A stretch of 64,000 nucleotides of DNA from an uncultured Luminiphilus sp. GTDB lineage: Bacteria; Pseudomonadota; Gammaproteobacteria; Pseudomonadales; Halieaceae. Positions 9,746-21,755 of this stretch are shown in pieces. The notes beneath the pieces were generated by a model that searched no databases, was not told the DNA's origin, and saw only the letters and a list, made by a program, of their open reading frames with translations. Where the stretch lies: assembly GCA_943840615.1 (NCBI GenBank), contig CALSVI010000017.1, positions 54,451-118,450 of the forward strand. The letters run 5' to 3'. Position 1 is the first letter of the stretch. Each line of letters opens with the position of its first letter. Position numbers and translations under genes: made by a program.

Positions 9746-10650
9746 CCGCGCCAAGACATTTTCTCACCCTCATGGATCTCTCGCCGGATGAAGTGCGCGG
9801 CCTCATTGATCGGGCGATTGAACTGAAGAGCCAGCACCGTGCCGGTGCCGCGACGCCTACTCTCGACGGCAAAGTGCTGGCGATGATTTTTACCAAGGCT
9901 TCAACCCGCACCCGCGTATCATTTGAAGCCGGTATGGCGCAGCTGGGGGGCAGCGCACTGTTTCTCTCGGGTCAGGATACGCAGCTGGGTCGAGGCGAAC
10001 CGATACACGACAGTGCCCGGGTCATTTCCTCGATGGTGGATATGGTCATGATTCGGACTTTCGCCCACGCCGATGTCGAGCAGTTTGCCGCGCACTCCAG
10101 TGTGCCTGTCATCAACGGTTTGACCGACGACTATCACCCCTGCCAAATACTGGCAGATCTGCAAACCTATTTCGAAGTGCGAGGGGACATCAGCGGGCGA
10201 AAAGTGTGCTGGTTGGGCGATGGCAACAACGTCTGTCATTCCTGGATGAATGCCGCGCGGCTGCTAGACTTCGAGTTGGTCATCGCCTGTCCCGAAGGGT
10301 ACGACCCCGACGAAACGCTGTTAGAAGCCTGTCGCCGACACGCTCATATAGAGCGCGATCCACTGGTGGCGGCACTCGACGCGGATCTCCTCTTAACCGA
10401 TGTTTGGGCCTCTATGGGGCAAGAACAAGAGCAGGAGGAACGCGCGGCAAGCTTGCAACCCTATCAATTGAATCAAGCGTTGCTCAAGCGCGCAGCGCCC
10501 GATGCGCTTTACATGCACTGCTTGCCCGCCCACCGAGGTGAAGAAATCAGCGCAGAATTGATGGATGCGCCCGACACGGTGATCTGGCAAGAAGCAGAAA
10601 ATCGGTTGCATGCGCAAAAAGCGCTGATGGAGCTGCTGCTCAAGACCTGA
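9742..10650 (+). CDS. argF: Ornithine carbamoyltransferase
   Basis: ArgF makes citrulline from ornithine and carbamoyl phosphate. The 302-residue protein has the carbamoyl phosphate motif STRTR at 54-58, the HPCQILAD stretch near residue 132 and the ornithine-binding HCLPAHRG at about 259. It is the second gene of a two-gene argD-argF operon; the start overlaps the argD stop by 4 bp. No clear terminator follows. Confidence 0.95.
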   Translation: MTAPRHFLTLMDLSPDEVRGLIDRAIELKSQHRAGAATPTLDGKVLAMIFTKASTRTRVSFEAGMAQLGGSALFLSGQDTQLGRGEPIHDSARVISSMVDMVMIRTFAHADVEQFAAHSSVPVINGLTDDYHPCQILADLQTYFEVRGDISGRKVCWLGDGNNVCHSWMNAARLLDFELVIACPEGYDPDETLLEACRRHAHIERDPLVAALDADLLLTDVWASMGQEQEQEERAASLQPYQLNQALLKRAAPDALYMHCLPAHRGEEISAELMDAPDTVIWQEAENRLHAQKALMELLLKT

Positions 10651-11004
10651 TCCCCGTCGAGTGGCAACCAAGCTTGTGGGTATTACCGCATTTTGGTCGA
10701 TCGGCGCAAAAAACTTTGTCACGTTTTCATTAACCGAGACAAGGCCGTTTTCGATATAAAAGTCAGTGGCTTAGGCCTATTGACGCCCCGATACCGTCGC
10801 CTTACCCACAGATTGTCCACAAAAAAGACCCAGCATCCTCTGCTTGCATTGTCAGCCAGACCCGCCTATCTTGGGGTTTCCGGAGCTGTGAACCCCCAGA
10901 TATAGGTGTTGAGCCAAAAAAGACTAAAGCTCAACGTCACCCCGTTTCCGGTAAAAAGTGTAAGCACATCACGACAAATTGACGTTTCAGAGGCAGCCCA
11001 AGCT
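10651..11004 (+). promoter_or_regulatory. argF-nrdA intergenic region, presumed nrdAB control region
   Basis: About 350 bp separate argF from the preferred nrdA start. The region is AT-richer than its surroundings and carries two DnaA-box-like 9-mers at 10802-10821 (listed separately). I see no convincing NrdR box and no clear terminator for argF. A GTG at 10906 in frame with nrdA falls inside this region and could be an upstream start. Confidence 0.5.
10802..10821 (+). promoter_or_regulatory. Pair of DnaA-box-like 9-mers upstream of nrdA
   Basis: TTACCCACA (10802-10810) and TTGTCCACA (10813-10821) lie in the same orientation, two bases apart. Each differs by one base from the DnaA consensus TTATCCACA. 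In E. coli the nrdAB promoter is known to be controlled through DnaA boxes, so DnaA-linked timing of nucleotide reductase expression is a reasonable inference here. Confidence 0.5.
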
Positions 11005-13890
<2,886 letters not shown>

Positions 13891-13919
13891 AGGCCAGCTT
13901 TAAAAGGAGACAAAACATC

Positions 13920-15170
13920 ATGTTGACTTGGGACGACTACAATCAGGAAGAAAGCGCTTCAGTCGCGACCGCAGCGCCTGAGCCTGCTGTTGTGGCCGCA
14001 GCAGCAGCGGCACAAAGGGTGGTTGAAACGCCAGAGCCACCTGCCATTGACCCCGCCTCTGCGGAACCCTCCCCCGAGGCCATGCAAGCCGCTGAAGCGG
14101 TGATTGCCAATATGGATGCCTCGGCAGGAGTTGAGGAGCTCGAGATGGGCGCCTCACGGGTTTCGGTAGACGAGAAGGCCATGATCAACTGCCGGGCCGA
14201 TCTCAATCAGCTCGTGCCATTCAAGTACGACTGGGCCTGGCAGAAATATATCGATGGTTGTGCAAATCATTGGATGCCACAGGAAGTCAATATGACCGCC
14301 GATGTGGCCACCTGGAAGAGCAAAGAGGGCCTCAGTGACGACGAGCGCCGCATTGTGGAGCGCTCACTGGGTTACTTCTCTACGGCAGATTCACTGGTTG
14401 CGAATAATCTTGTGCTGGGAATCTATCGTCTGGTAACCAACCCGGAATGCCGGCAGTACCTGCTGCGTCAGGCGTTTGAGGAGGCCATCCATACGCATGC
14501 GTATCAATACTGCATCGAGTCACTTGGCATGGATGAAGGCGAAGTCTTCAACATGTATCGTGAAGTGCCCTCGGTTGCCAAAAAAGCAGCCTGGTCAATC
14601 AGCCATACACACGAACTGTCGGATCCCAATTTTGAGACTGGGTCAATCGAGGGGGATCAGCAGCTACTGCGAAATCTGATAGGGTTTTACGCCGTGACCG
14701 AAGGCATTTTCTTCTACTGCGGCTTCACTCAGATCCTGTCCATGGGCCGCCGTAACAAAATGACGGGCGTCGCCGAGCAGTTCCAGTACATTCTCCGTGA
14801 CGAGTCGATGCACCTGAACTTTGGTATCGATGTCATCAATCAGATCAAGCTGGAAAACCCCCATCTGTGGACTGAGCAGTTCAAAGAGGAAGCCACCCAG
14901 ATGATTCTGGAAGGCACCGCGCTTGAGATTGAATACGCTCGAGACACGATGCCCCGTGGCGTACTGGGTATGAACGCGGCAATGATGGAGGAGTACCTGC
15001 ATTTCATCGCCAATCGTCGCTTGACGCAGCTGGGCCTGTCAGAGCAATTCCCCGGAGCGCAAAACCCCTTTCCTTGGATGTCCGAGATCATGGACCTTCG
15101 TAAAGAGAAGAATTTCTTCGAGACCCGGGTGATTGAGTACCAAACAGGAGGTGCTCTGAACTGGGACTAA
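13920..15170 (+). CDS. nrdB: Class Ia ribonucleoside-diphosphate reductase, beta subunit
   Basis: NrdB houses the diiron-tyrosyl radical. The 416-residue protein has a low-complexity Ala/Pro/Glu N-terminal extension of about 85 residues, as also seen in pseudomonad NrdB. The ferritin-like core starts at [16 protein letters not shown]. The metal and radical region [12 protein letters not shown] keeps the Glu, His and radical Tyr spacing of the E. coli enzyme. An AGGAG ribosome site precedes the ATG. A strong terminator lies 26 bp after the stop, closing the nrdAB operon. Confidence 0.94.
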   Translation: MLTWDDYNQEESASVATAAPEPAVVAAAAAAQRVVETPEPPAIDPASAEPSPEAMQAAEAVIANMDASAGVEELEMGASRVSVDEKAMINCRADLNQLVPFKYDWAWQKYIDGCANHWMPQEVNMTADVATWKSKEGLSDDERRIVERSLGYFSTADSLVANNLVLGIYRLVTNPECRQYLLRQAFEEAIHTHAYQYCIESLGMDEGEVFNMYREVPSVAKKAAWSISHTHELSDPNFETGSIEGDQQLLRNLIGFYAVTEGIFFYCGFTQILSMGRRNKMTGVAEQFQYILRDESMHLNFGIDVINQIKLENPHLWTEQFKEEATQMILEGTALEIEYARDTMPRGVLGMNAAMMEEYLHFIANRRLTQLGLSEQFPGAQNPFPWMSEIMDLRKEKNFFETRVIEYQTGGALNWD

Positions 15171-15196
15171 CCCTCTCGGCGAAACAGAGATCCTAG

Positions 15197-15224
15197 AGGG
15201 CGCACAGTGTGCGCCCTTTTTTTT
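15197..15224 (+). terminator. Rho-independent terminator after nrdB
   Basis: A perfect 9-bp stem (AGGGCGCAC at 15197-15205 and GTGCGCCCT at 15209-15217) with a 3-nt loop is followed by a run of eight T. Confidence 0.92.
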
Positions 15225-15318
15225 GGCTGCAAGCTGGGCCGGTTAATGGGGTATCACGACACTTTTCGCAGGCGTTAGCCGTTACACTGGCACCCAGATT
15301 TGGGTGGAGTAATGAGTG

Positions 15319-16272
15319 ATGTCGCTTTGGGACCGTATCGATGAAGGCAGTAAGCCCCCCTTGGAGGCGCTATGGGAAGCCATCCCGGGGGGGCTGAATG
15401 TCATACCCGACATCGTCGCCAGAAGGGAGGCCATGTCCGCCGCTCGCGCAGGCGCACCGAAGGGCGAATTTCCTCTCCTACGGGTGATTGAACACACTTA
15501 TGCGGGTCCGGGCGGCGACTTAACGCTGCGGCTTTATTCACCCGATACCCATGACGATCAGGGGCCAGGACTCATCTATATCCATGGCGGCGGAATGATC
15601 ATGGGGGATCTGGACAGTCAGGATGAAAACCTGCGTGAGGCGGCTACCGAGCTCAATATACCCATCGCGTCGATCGATTACCGAAAGGCCCCGGAGGACC
15701 CCTACCCCGCCGCACCGGAAGATTGCTATGCCGGAGTGTGTTGGGTCTTTGAACACGCCTCTGAACTCGGGATGGACACAGGCAATATTGGCCTCATGGG
15801 CGCTTCCGCGGGCGGCGGTTTGGCCCTCGCCACCGCATTGATGCTTCGTGATCGTCTGGGGCCGTCACTGAAATACCTGCTCCCCATTTACCCCATGATT
15901 GATGATCGTCACGAGACGGCGTCCTCCCATGAAGTTGTCGACATCGGGATATGGGATCGCGCCGGCTCCATAGAAGCATGGGGTTGGTATCTCGGCGACA
16001 GCAAGCCTGACGCTTACGCTGCACCGGCGCGCGCTGAGGATCTTTCTGGATTACCGCCGACTTACATCGACGTCGGCGATCTGGACTTGTTCCGCGATGA
16101 GGATATCGACATCGCTCAGAGGCTATCGGCCGCTGGCGTACCCGTAGAATTTCACCTTTGGACCGGGGCTTTTCACGCTTCAGAGTTATTCGCCCCTGAC
16201 GCACCGCTCAGCCAAAGGATCTGGGCAACGCGCTATACAGCAATCAGACGACTCGCAGGCCTACCCGTCTAG
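15319..16272 (+). CDS. Alpha/beta hydrolase, hormone-sensitive lipase family
   Basis: This is a carboxylesterase-type hydrolase of the HSL (bacterial family IV) group. The oxyanion-hole motif HGGG appears in IYIHGGGMIMGD, the nucleophile elbow is GASAGGG, and likely Asp and His triad members are in VGDLDLFRDED and GAFHASE. ATG at 15319 has GGAG nine bases upstream; a GTG directly before it is in frame. No signal peptide is seen, so it is probably cytoplasmic. The substrate is unknown; it could act on an ester or lactone linked to the downstream catabolic cluster. Confidence 0.85.
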   Translation: MSLWDRIDEGSKPPLEALWEAIPGGLNVIPDIVARREAMSAARAGAPKGEFPLLRVIEHTYAGPGGDLTLRLYSPDTHDDQGPGLIYIHGGGMIMGDLDSQDENLREAATELNIPIASIDYRKAPEDPYPAAPEDCYAGVCWVFEHASELGMDTGNIGLMGASAGGGLALATALMLRDRLGPSLKYLLPIYPMIDDRHETASSHEVVDIGIWDRAGSIEAWGWYLGDSKPDAYAAPARAEDLSGLPPTYIDVGDLDLFRDEDIDIAQRLSAAGVPVEFHLWTGAFHASELFAPDAPLSQRIWATRYTAIRRLAGLPV

Positions 16273-16368
16273 CTCGCGGCACTTTGCCTTGCGCACCGCC
16301 CCGGATGTTTCCGCCGGGAAGGGGGCCTGATAAAGTGCTCTACCCGAGACAGTTTAATGGAGCGCGTG

Positions 16369-16776
16369 ATGCAAAAAGGGCACTGCTTGTGCGGCGAAGT
16401 TCAATACCAATTCGACGAAACACAGGTGGGCTTCGGGCTCCACTGCCACTGTATAGACTGTCAGCGCGTCACCGGCTCTGGAAAAGCGACCGTCATCCTG
16501 TTTCCACAGGACGCGGTCACAATTGAAGGTGAATATAAAACCTTCGCGTCACTGGGCTCCGATGGCTCTCACGTCAACCGGGGATTTTGCCCGAACTGCG
16601 GCAGCCAGATGTTCACTTTTGTTGACGAACTTCCGGGCCAAATATTCATCAAAGCAGGCGGCATGGAAGACACCAGCTGGTTAACAGTTGAGATGACTTG
16701 CTGGACCAGTACCGCGTGTGGCTGGCTGCCGCCCGACCAAAACACCACCTCTTTCGAGCGAAATCCGGGCCTTTAG
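16369..16776 (+). CDS. GFA family (glutathione-dependent formaldehyde-activating-like) zinc-binding protein
   Basis: This small protein (about 135 residues) has the zinc-binding cysteine pattern of the GFA/CENP-V fold. The ligands are in GHCLCGEVQY, HCHCIDCQ and GFCPNCGSQM. GFA proteins include S-hydroxymethylglutathione synthase-like members, but most are of unknown function and no activity is claimed here. ATG at 16369 or the one four codons upstream (16357) may be used. It stands alone between the hydrolase and the TonB receptor. Confidence 0.8.
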   Translation: MQKGHCLCGEVQYQFDETQVGFGLHCHCIDCQRVTGSGKATVILFPQDAVTIEGEYKTFASLGSDGSHVNRGFCPNCGSQMFTFVDELPGQIFIKAGGMEDTSWLTVEMTCWTSTACGWLPPDQNTTSFERNPGL

Positions 16777-17080
16777 CGCACGCCGGGCTAATCCAGTCCA
16801 GCAGACCAATCTACACCCCTTTGAAACCTAGCATCCGGATCATACCGGTGGTCCATTCCACCTCATGCTGACGCCTGCTTTCTTCCGTTTATGGCAGCCG
16901 TATAATGTTGACCCGTCGAATAATCTCTAAATAGTGTCATTACTGTTGTTAGCGGGAATATTCGTGTAAAAAAACAATCTCACCTGTTTGCTTCTATTTA
17001 ACGTCTGTGTCAGCCTCTGACAGTGACGAATGTTTACCACTCAGCGATATCTGCTAATCAATAAAGTTTGGAGCCAACCC
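16777..17080 (+). promoter_or_regulatory. TonB-receptor leader with a candidate promoter
   Basis: This 304-bp non-coding stretch contains a perfect -10 hexamer TATAAT at 16901-16906 but no convincing -35 element. It also carries a copy of the cluster-wide palindrome at 16972-16993 (listed separately). The receptor start codon follows 87 bp after that palindrome. Confidence 0.5.
16972..16993. promoter_or_regulatory. Candidate TetR operator, copy 1 (TonB receptor)
   Basis: Arms AAACAATC and GTTTGCTT are separated by 6 bp. Six of eight positions are symmetrical, and the arms match the four sites at the divergent promoters of the catabolic cluster. This copy links the receptor to that regulon; the regulator assignment is inference. 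Confidence 0.55.
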
Positions 17081-19297
17081 ATGAGACACGTCTTTCCTCA
17101 TAAATCGCCAATAGCCCTCGCTATCAGCACTGTTCTACTCGGCGCAGCCAGTTTCGCCACACCTTTTGTGCAAGCGCAAGACAGCTTGATCGAAGAGGTT
17201 GTGGTGACAGCACGTAAGCGAGAAGAATCACTACAAAATGTGCCTGTTGCGGTCACAGCGCTATCACCCTCGCAAATCGAACAAAGTGGTATTCAATCAG
17301 TGATTGATGTCGCAAAACTGGTTCCCAATGTTGAGCTGCATGCGGTAACTCAGTCAGGCGCGTCACTGGGCGCCTCGATTCGAGGGATGGCATTCGACGA
17401 TCTTGAGAAAAGCTATGAGCCGACCGTAGGTGTTTCGGTTGATGGGGTATTCATGGCGTCTAACTCAGGCGCAGTGGTCGATTTCTTCGACATAGAAGGG
17501 GTAGAAGTACTGCGCGGACCGCAGGGCACTCTCTATGGGCGCAACACGATCGCGGGAGTCATCAATATTAAGCGCACGAAGCCCACTGGCGAGTTTGGCC
17601 TCAAGCTCGAGGGCACGTTTGCAGACCACGACCGCCAAGATCTGAAGGGCGTATTGAACATGCCTTTGGGCGAAAAAGGCGGAGTCAAAATAAACTGGCG
17701 TGATCTAGAGATGGATTCACACCTGTACAACGAGACCACTAAGCAACGTCCTTACAACCGAGACTCTGATGTCTGGAGCGCTGCTGTACGGTATGATTTT
17801 ACCGATAATTTTACTGCCACACTGACCTATGACGATTACGAGCATATGACTCAGCCGCCAGACGTCGTAGCCACTGGCACTGGTGATGCAGTGTTTTGCG
17901 CTTTCTTTTCTCTCGGTTGTAACGCTGACTCAGGCGCCCTGTCTAAGGACAGTGGATACACTAAATCCTACGCCTCAGAGCAGATTTACAGCTATCTATG
18001 GGGTGACAATCTGACTCTGAACGCTGAGTACACAGGGAGTAACTTCACCGTAAAGTATATTTATGGCGAGATGGATTTCGAGGAAGAAGCTTTCTTCAAC
18101 TCTTGGGGCGCACCCACGCCACTGTTTGAAGTATTGCGCGAACAGGAATACGAACAAACCTCCCATGAATTGCAATATATTTCCAACTGGGACGGCAACA
18201 TCAATGTCGTCGGCGGTCTATATTATCTGGAGACAGATTCATATATCACCTCTGGACCGAAAACGTCATCTCCCGCGGGCATGTTCACCACAACTCAAGA
18301 CGCCGAGGCAACTGCTGTGTTCGGAGAGGTTATTTGGGATGTCAGTGAAAACTGGACATTAACTGCTGGAGCCCGCTGGACCGAGGAAGAAAAAAAGCTA
18401 GACAACCGCGTTTTTGGGTCAAATGAAGCGCGCAGAGCGGGATCGCCAATTGCCAATCAGCTCACGCCCGAGTACAACGATAACAACGTCACCTATCGGT
18501 TTGTTCTCCAGCGCGAGCTCAGCTTTGGTATGGTCTACGGCTCCTACGCCACCGGCTACCGAGCCGGGGGCTTCAATGCACGTGGAAATAATAAACCCAC
18601 AGTAGGGCCCTACGACCCCGAAGAAGTAGGCAGCTGGGAGCTAGGACTTAGATCGCAGCCGACGGATCGGCTTCAACTCAACCTGACGGGCTTCGTGGCA
18701 GATTACACGGACAAGCAGCAGTTCATCGTTACAGATGGCAGCCAATGTGATCAAAGTAACACCGCGACCTGTACTTTCATCAGAAATGCCGCCGAAACAA
18801 CCAACCAAGGCATTGAGGTTGAAGGCGTTTGGATGCCAACGGATCGTCTAACGATTCGGGGCACCTATGGTTACCTAGACGCGGAGTTCGACTCCTATGA
18901 TTTCGATGGCACCGATATCTCTGATCGTGCTCAAGTCATCTACGCGCCCGAGAACACTTTCAGCCTGATGGCTGACCATACGTCATCTGTTCTCGGTGGA
19001 ACGCTCATAGTGTCAGGGACCTTCAGCTACCGCAGCGACGTGTGGGGTGCAGCCGCCTATGAGACCTATAACTACGAGACGGGTCCGGTTATCAATATTG
19101 ACTCACACGACCAACTGGATCTCAGTGCCACATGGCTACGTGATGTGGCGCAAGGTCAGTTCAAACTTATGGTTTACGGCACGGATGTCCTCGAAGGGGA
19201 TGGTCGCGTAGCTCGCGCTTATGATGCTGGCGCCTTCTCATGGTCAGAGCTTGTACCGGGTCGACAAATCGGTGTGACGGTAGGTTACGAGTTTTAA
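17081..19297 (+). CDS. TonB-dependent outer-membrane receptor
   Basis: This 22-stranded-barrel-type receptor imports a substrate across the outer membrane using TonB energy. A signal peptide ends near TPFVQAQD. A TonB box-like stretch follows (EEVVVTARKREESLQNVPVAVTA, cited in part), then the plug domain with VEVLRGPQGTLYGRNTIAGVIN. It ends with the typical aromatic C-terminus (VGYEF). I chose ATG at 17081, which has GGAG seven bases upstream, over an in-frame ATG 51 bp earlier. This TonB-receptor subtype is common in steroid-, terpenoid- and aromatic-degrading marine bacteria; the substrate is not determined. Confidence 0.92.
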   Translation: MRHVFPHKSPIALAISTVLLGAASFATPFVQAQDSLIEEVVVTARKREESLQNVPVAVTALSPSQIEQSGIQSVIDVAKLVPNVELHAVTQSGASLGASIRGMAFDDLEKSYEPTVGVSVDGVFMASNSGAVVDFFDIEGVEVLRGPQGTLYGRNTIAGVINIKRTKPTGEFGLKLEGTFADHDRQDLKGVLNMPLGEKGGVKINWRDLEMDSHLYNETTKQRPYNRDSDVWSAAVRYDFTDNFTATLTYDDYEHMTQPPDVVATGTGDAVFCAFFSLGCNADSGALSKDSGYTKSYASEQIYSYLWGDNLTLNAEYTGSNFTVKYIYGEMDFEEEAFFNSWGAPTPLFEVLREQEYEQTSHELQYISNWDGNINVVGGLYYLETDSYITSGPKTSSPAGMFTTTQDAEATAVFGEVIWDVSENWTLTAGARWTEEEKKLDNRVFGSNEARRAGSPIANQLTPEYNDNNVTYRFVLQRELSFGMVYGSYATGYRAGGFNARGNNKPTVGPYDPEEVGSWELGLRSQPTDRLQLNLTGFVADYTDKQQFIVTDGSQCDQSNTATCTFIRNAAETTNQGIEVEGVWMPTDRLTIRGTYGYLDAEFDSYDFDGTDISDRAQVIYAPENTFSLMADHTSSVLGGTLIVSGTFSYRSDVWGAAAYETYNYETGPVINIDSHDQLDLSATWLRDVAQGQFKLMVYGTDVLEGDGRVARAYDAGAFSWSELVPGRQIGVTVGYEF

Positions 19298-19315
19298 TTT
19301 TCCGATAGTTACAGG

Positions 19316-19341
19316 AAAAGCCACCTCCGGGTGGCTTTTTT
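19316..19341 (+). terminator. Rho-independent terminator after the TonB receptor
   Basis: The stem GCCACC/GGTGGC with a TCCG loop is flanked by AAAA and TTTTTT, 19 bp after the stop codon. Confidence 0.9.
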
Positions 19342-19436
19342 GTATCTGATCAGACACCCTGCTTTAAAAAAATCACTGAGAAAAAAGATGCACTCAAAGA
19401 TCCACTCGATAACCGTCACAAACGAGGAGTAACGCA

Positions 19437-20438
19437 ATGATGCATTCTGTGGTGCTGGCGCGTCGGCCAGCCGGCAACCCTGTTGAAGCGGATTTTGCCG
19501 TCATGTCAGAGTCTTTACCCGTGATCCCGGAGGGTTCCTTTCTGACACGCAATGACTACGTCTCACTCGATGCTGGCTTCCGCAACTGGATGAATGAAGA
19601 CTCAGGAGACGAGATACTGCCTGCGATGCCATTACAGGAACCGGTAATGGGTTTAGTGCTTGCCGAGGTCCTCGAGTCGAAGCATCCCGATTATGCTATT
19701 GGTGATAAATTGATGGCGCGTTTCGCCTGGCAGACTCACAGCCTGAGCGATGGCAGCGACTTTATCGCCAGACTCCCCACAGACCTTGAATTCAACCCTA
19801 GCGCCTACATGGGCGTGCTGGGTGACACCGGCATGTCCGCCTACTTCGGCATAACAGATATCGCGCAACTCACCAGCGAAGATACGGTATTGATCAGTGG
19901 CGCGGGAGGTGCAGTGGGCAGCATTGCTGGCCAAATTGCCAAGCTGATGGGTGCCCGCGTCATCGGCATCGTTGGATCAGAAGCCAAAGCGGAATGGATC
20001 CGAACCACATTGGGCTACGACGCCGCTGTGGTACGATCCGGCGACACTTCACTCTCGGAGGCGATACACGCTACCTGCCCAAATGGCGTCGATGTCTTTT
20101 TTGACAACGTCGGCGGGCAAACGCTGGAGGCGGCCATCACCAACATGAATCACCGTGGCCGTCTGGTGCTGTGCGGCGCTATCTCAGGATATGGGGTCAC
20201 ACCCCACGGACCCAATAATCTCTTTGAACTCATCACCAAAGAGCTCTCAGTCGAGGGCTTTATGACCCACTTCCGACACGAGCGCTATGACGAGGCCAGA
20301 GAGCAGCTTTCAGAATGGCTTCGACAAGGGGTAATCCAGTCACCGGAGCACCGTCTTGAGGGTATTGAAAACGTCGGCAAGGCTTTCGCGGACTTATTCG
20401 CAGGGGAGAACTTTGGCAAGACCATCGTTGCGCTCTAA
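19437..20438 (+). CDS. MDR-superfamily NADP-dependent oxidoreductase (enone-reductase type), paralogue 1
   Basis: This 333-residue protein is a zinc-free medium-chain dehydrogenase/reductase of the prostaglandin reductase/CurA group, which reduces conjugated double bonds of enones. The nucleotide-binding motif is SGAGGAVGSIAGQIAK, followed by GVDVFFDNVGG typical of the subgroup. A GAGGAG ribosome site precedes ATGATG. It resembles two further MDR genes within 5 kb (21756-22760 and 23225-24235). It may reduce an alpha,beta-unsaturated ketone in the pathway; the substrate is unknown. Confidence 0.85.
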   Translation: MMHSVVLARRPAGNPVEADFAVMSESLPVIPEGSFLTRNDYVSLDAGFRNWMNEDSGDEILPAMPLQEPVMGLVLAEVLESKHPDYAIGDKLMARFAWQTHSLSDGSDFIARLPTDLEFNPSAYMGVLGDTGMSAYFGITDIAQLTSEDTVLISGAGGAVGSIAGQIAKLMGARVIGIVGSEAKAEWIRTTLGYDAAVVRSGDTSLSEAIHATCPNGVDVFFDNVGGQTLEAAITNMNHRGRLVLCGAISGYGVTPHGPNNLFELITKELSVEGFMTHFRHERYDEAREQLSEWLRQGVIQSPEHRLEGIENVGKAFADLFAGENFGKTIVAL

Positions 20439-20543
20439 ATCACCCAGTGCGTGCCAGGTGAGCTTTTCTCTTTATCAGCCATTGCTTCCCGCCACCGTGG
20501 CCTTTCTTCTCGGCTGCCTCTCTTCCTGAGCTTCAAGCAGTTC

Positions 20544-21752
20544 TCAATCGAGTGTCACCTTTATAGGAAGGGTATCGAGACCCATCGTGGTACCGCCGTG
20601 ACCCGTTACCGCCTTCTCGGAGAGCAGTTCGAGCGAGCTAACACGATCGAAGAAGGCCTCTAAGACGACCCGAACCTCCATCTTGGCTACGTGAAGGCCG
20701 ATGCATTTGTGAGCCCCTGCGCCGAAAGCATGGTGTTGATTACGCTCTTTCTTACTGCGTTCCGGATTGAATGTATCGGGATCTGAAAACGTCCTCTCGT
20801 CCCGGTCAGTCACAAAACTGGGGACGACGATATTGTCGCCCGCCTTAAATTGCGCACCGTGAAACTCAGTGTCTTGCTCGCAGATTCGATTGAGATTGAT
20901 AAACGCATGCATGCGCAAGAATTCATCGACTGAATCGGCAATTTTGCTGCGGTCGGCTTTAAGATTCTCAAATAGTATTTTGTCGCGGGCGAGATGCCGG
21001 ATAATAAAGCTCAGCATAGTGGCGACCGTATCGATACTGGCGAGGAACAGCAGGTAGCAGATTGCGTGCACCTCCTCCAACGCCAACTTCTCGCCCTCGA
21101 CCTCGACATCCAGCAACATGCCGACAATGTCGTCGCTTGGCTGCTCCACATGCCGCCTGACTACCTCAAACAGATAACCACCAATTTTTTCGCCGCACGC
21201 TACCCGCTCTTCCATGGAGGGCGCTCGATAGAACCCTGTCTCCCAAGCATAGAACTCATCCAGGCGCTCTGGCTCAAGCCCCAACTGGCGCACGAATAAA
21301 CCCATGGAAATTGGCTTGGCGACTTTCCAGAGGAAATCAAACTCCCCCGTCGGCAGCACTTCGTCAAGCACTTCAGCGGCCAATGTCTCAGCGCCCATTC
21401 GCAACCGGTCCACCGCGGTGGGTTCAAAAATCGGCAACAACAGCCTTCGGTATCGCCGATGCTCCGAAGCGTCGCTCTCCAACGGGATCAATCGAGGGCG
21501 CTGCGCCATATTTGCAGGGATACCGATGGGGAAGGAGCCAAAGAGCTCGGCATTGCTCAGAATCTCTCGGCCTAATTCATGTGAAGTCACCAACCAATGG
21601 CCGCCGTTGTGAGGCGTGTAGACGACGTCTCGCGGGTCTTTAACCAGTGAATCCAGCAATCGCTGCTGCGGGTCAACAAACAGTCCGCTGTCTTCAACAA
21701 TGTCGAAATCGCTCAGCAGTGCCTCGGGCACCTCATTCAATTGTGTCGGCAT
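20544..21752 (-). CDS. Cytochrome P450
   Basis: This soluble bacterial class I-type P450 (402 residues) is a monooxygenase needing external electron carriers. The I-helix has ASIDT near residue 238 in place of the usual AGxDT. ExxR is EFLR at 277-280, and the heme-binding loop FGAGAHKCIG places the axial Cys at residue 350. It is the last gene of a minus-strand trio after a Rieske-type ferredoxin and an MDR reductase (3-bp gap to the MDR). No ferredoxin reductase is in the window. It probably hydroxylates the substrate of this catabolic cluster. Confidence 0.93.
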   Translation of the reverse strand: MPTQLNEVPEALLSDFDIVEDSGLFVDPQQRLLDSLVKDPRDVVYTPHNGGHWLVTSHELGREILSNAELFGSFPIGIPANMAQRPRLIPLESDASEHRRYRRLLLPIFEPTAVDRLRMGAETLAAEVLDEVLPTGEFDFLWKVAKPISMGLFVRQLGLEPERLDEFYAWETGFYRAPSMEERVACGEKIGGYLFEVVRRHVEQPSDDIVGMLLDVEVEGEKLALEEVHAICYLLFLASIDTVATMLSFIIRHLARDKILFENLKADRSKIADSVDEFLRMHAFINLNRICEQDTEFHGAQFKAGDNIVVPSFVTDRDERTFSDPDTFNPERSKKERNQHHAFGAGAHKCIGLHVAKMEVRVVLEAFFDRVSSLELLSEKAVTGHGGTTMGLDTLPIKVTLD

Positions 21753-21755
21753 CTT

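Noticed and set aside
10895..10910. A TATAG-containing stretch before nrdA that might be an NrdR box
   Set aside because: Matching the NrdR consensus needs an inserted base and loses symmetry; no second box is seen at helical spacing.
10906..11004. Upstream GTG extension of nrdA
   Set aside because: It adds 33 residues without any conserved feature and without a clear ribosome site; kept only as an alternative start.
19341..19436. Upstream region of the first MDR gene, checked for a sixth operator copy
   Set aside because: Only a partial TGCTTTAAA-like half-site is present with no matching left arm.
20439..20543. Gap between MDR 1 and the P450, checked for a terminator or small gene
   Set aside because: No stable T-flanked hairpin and no credible start with ribosome site were found.
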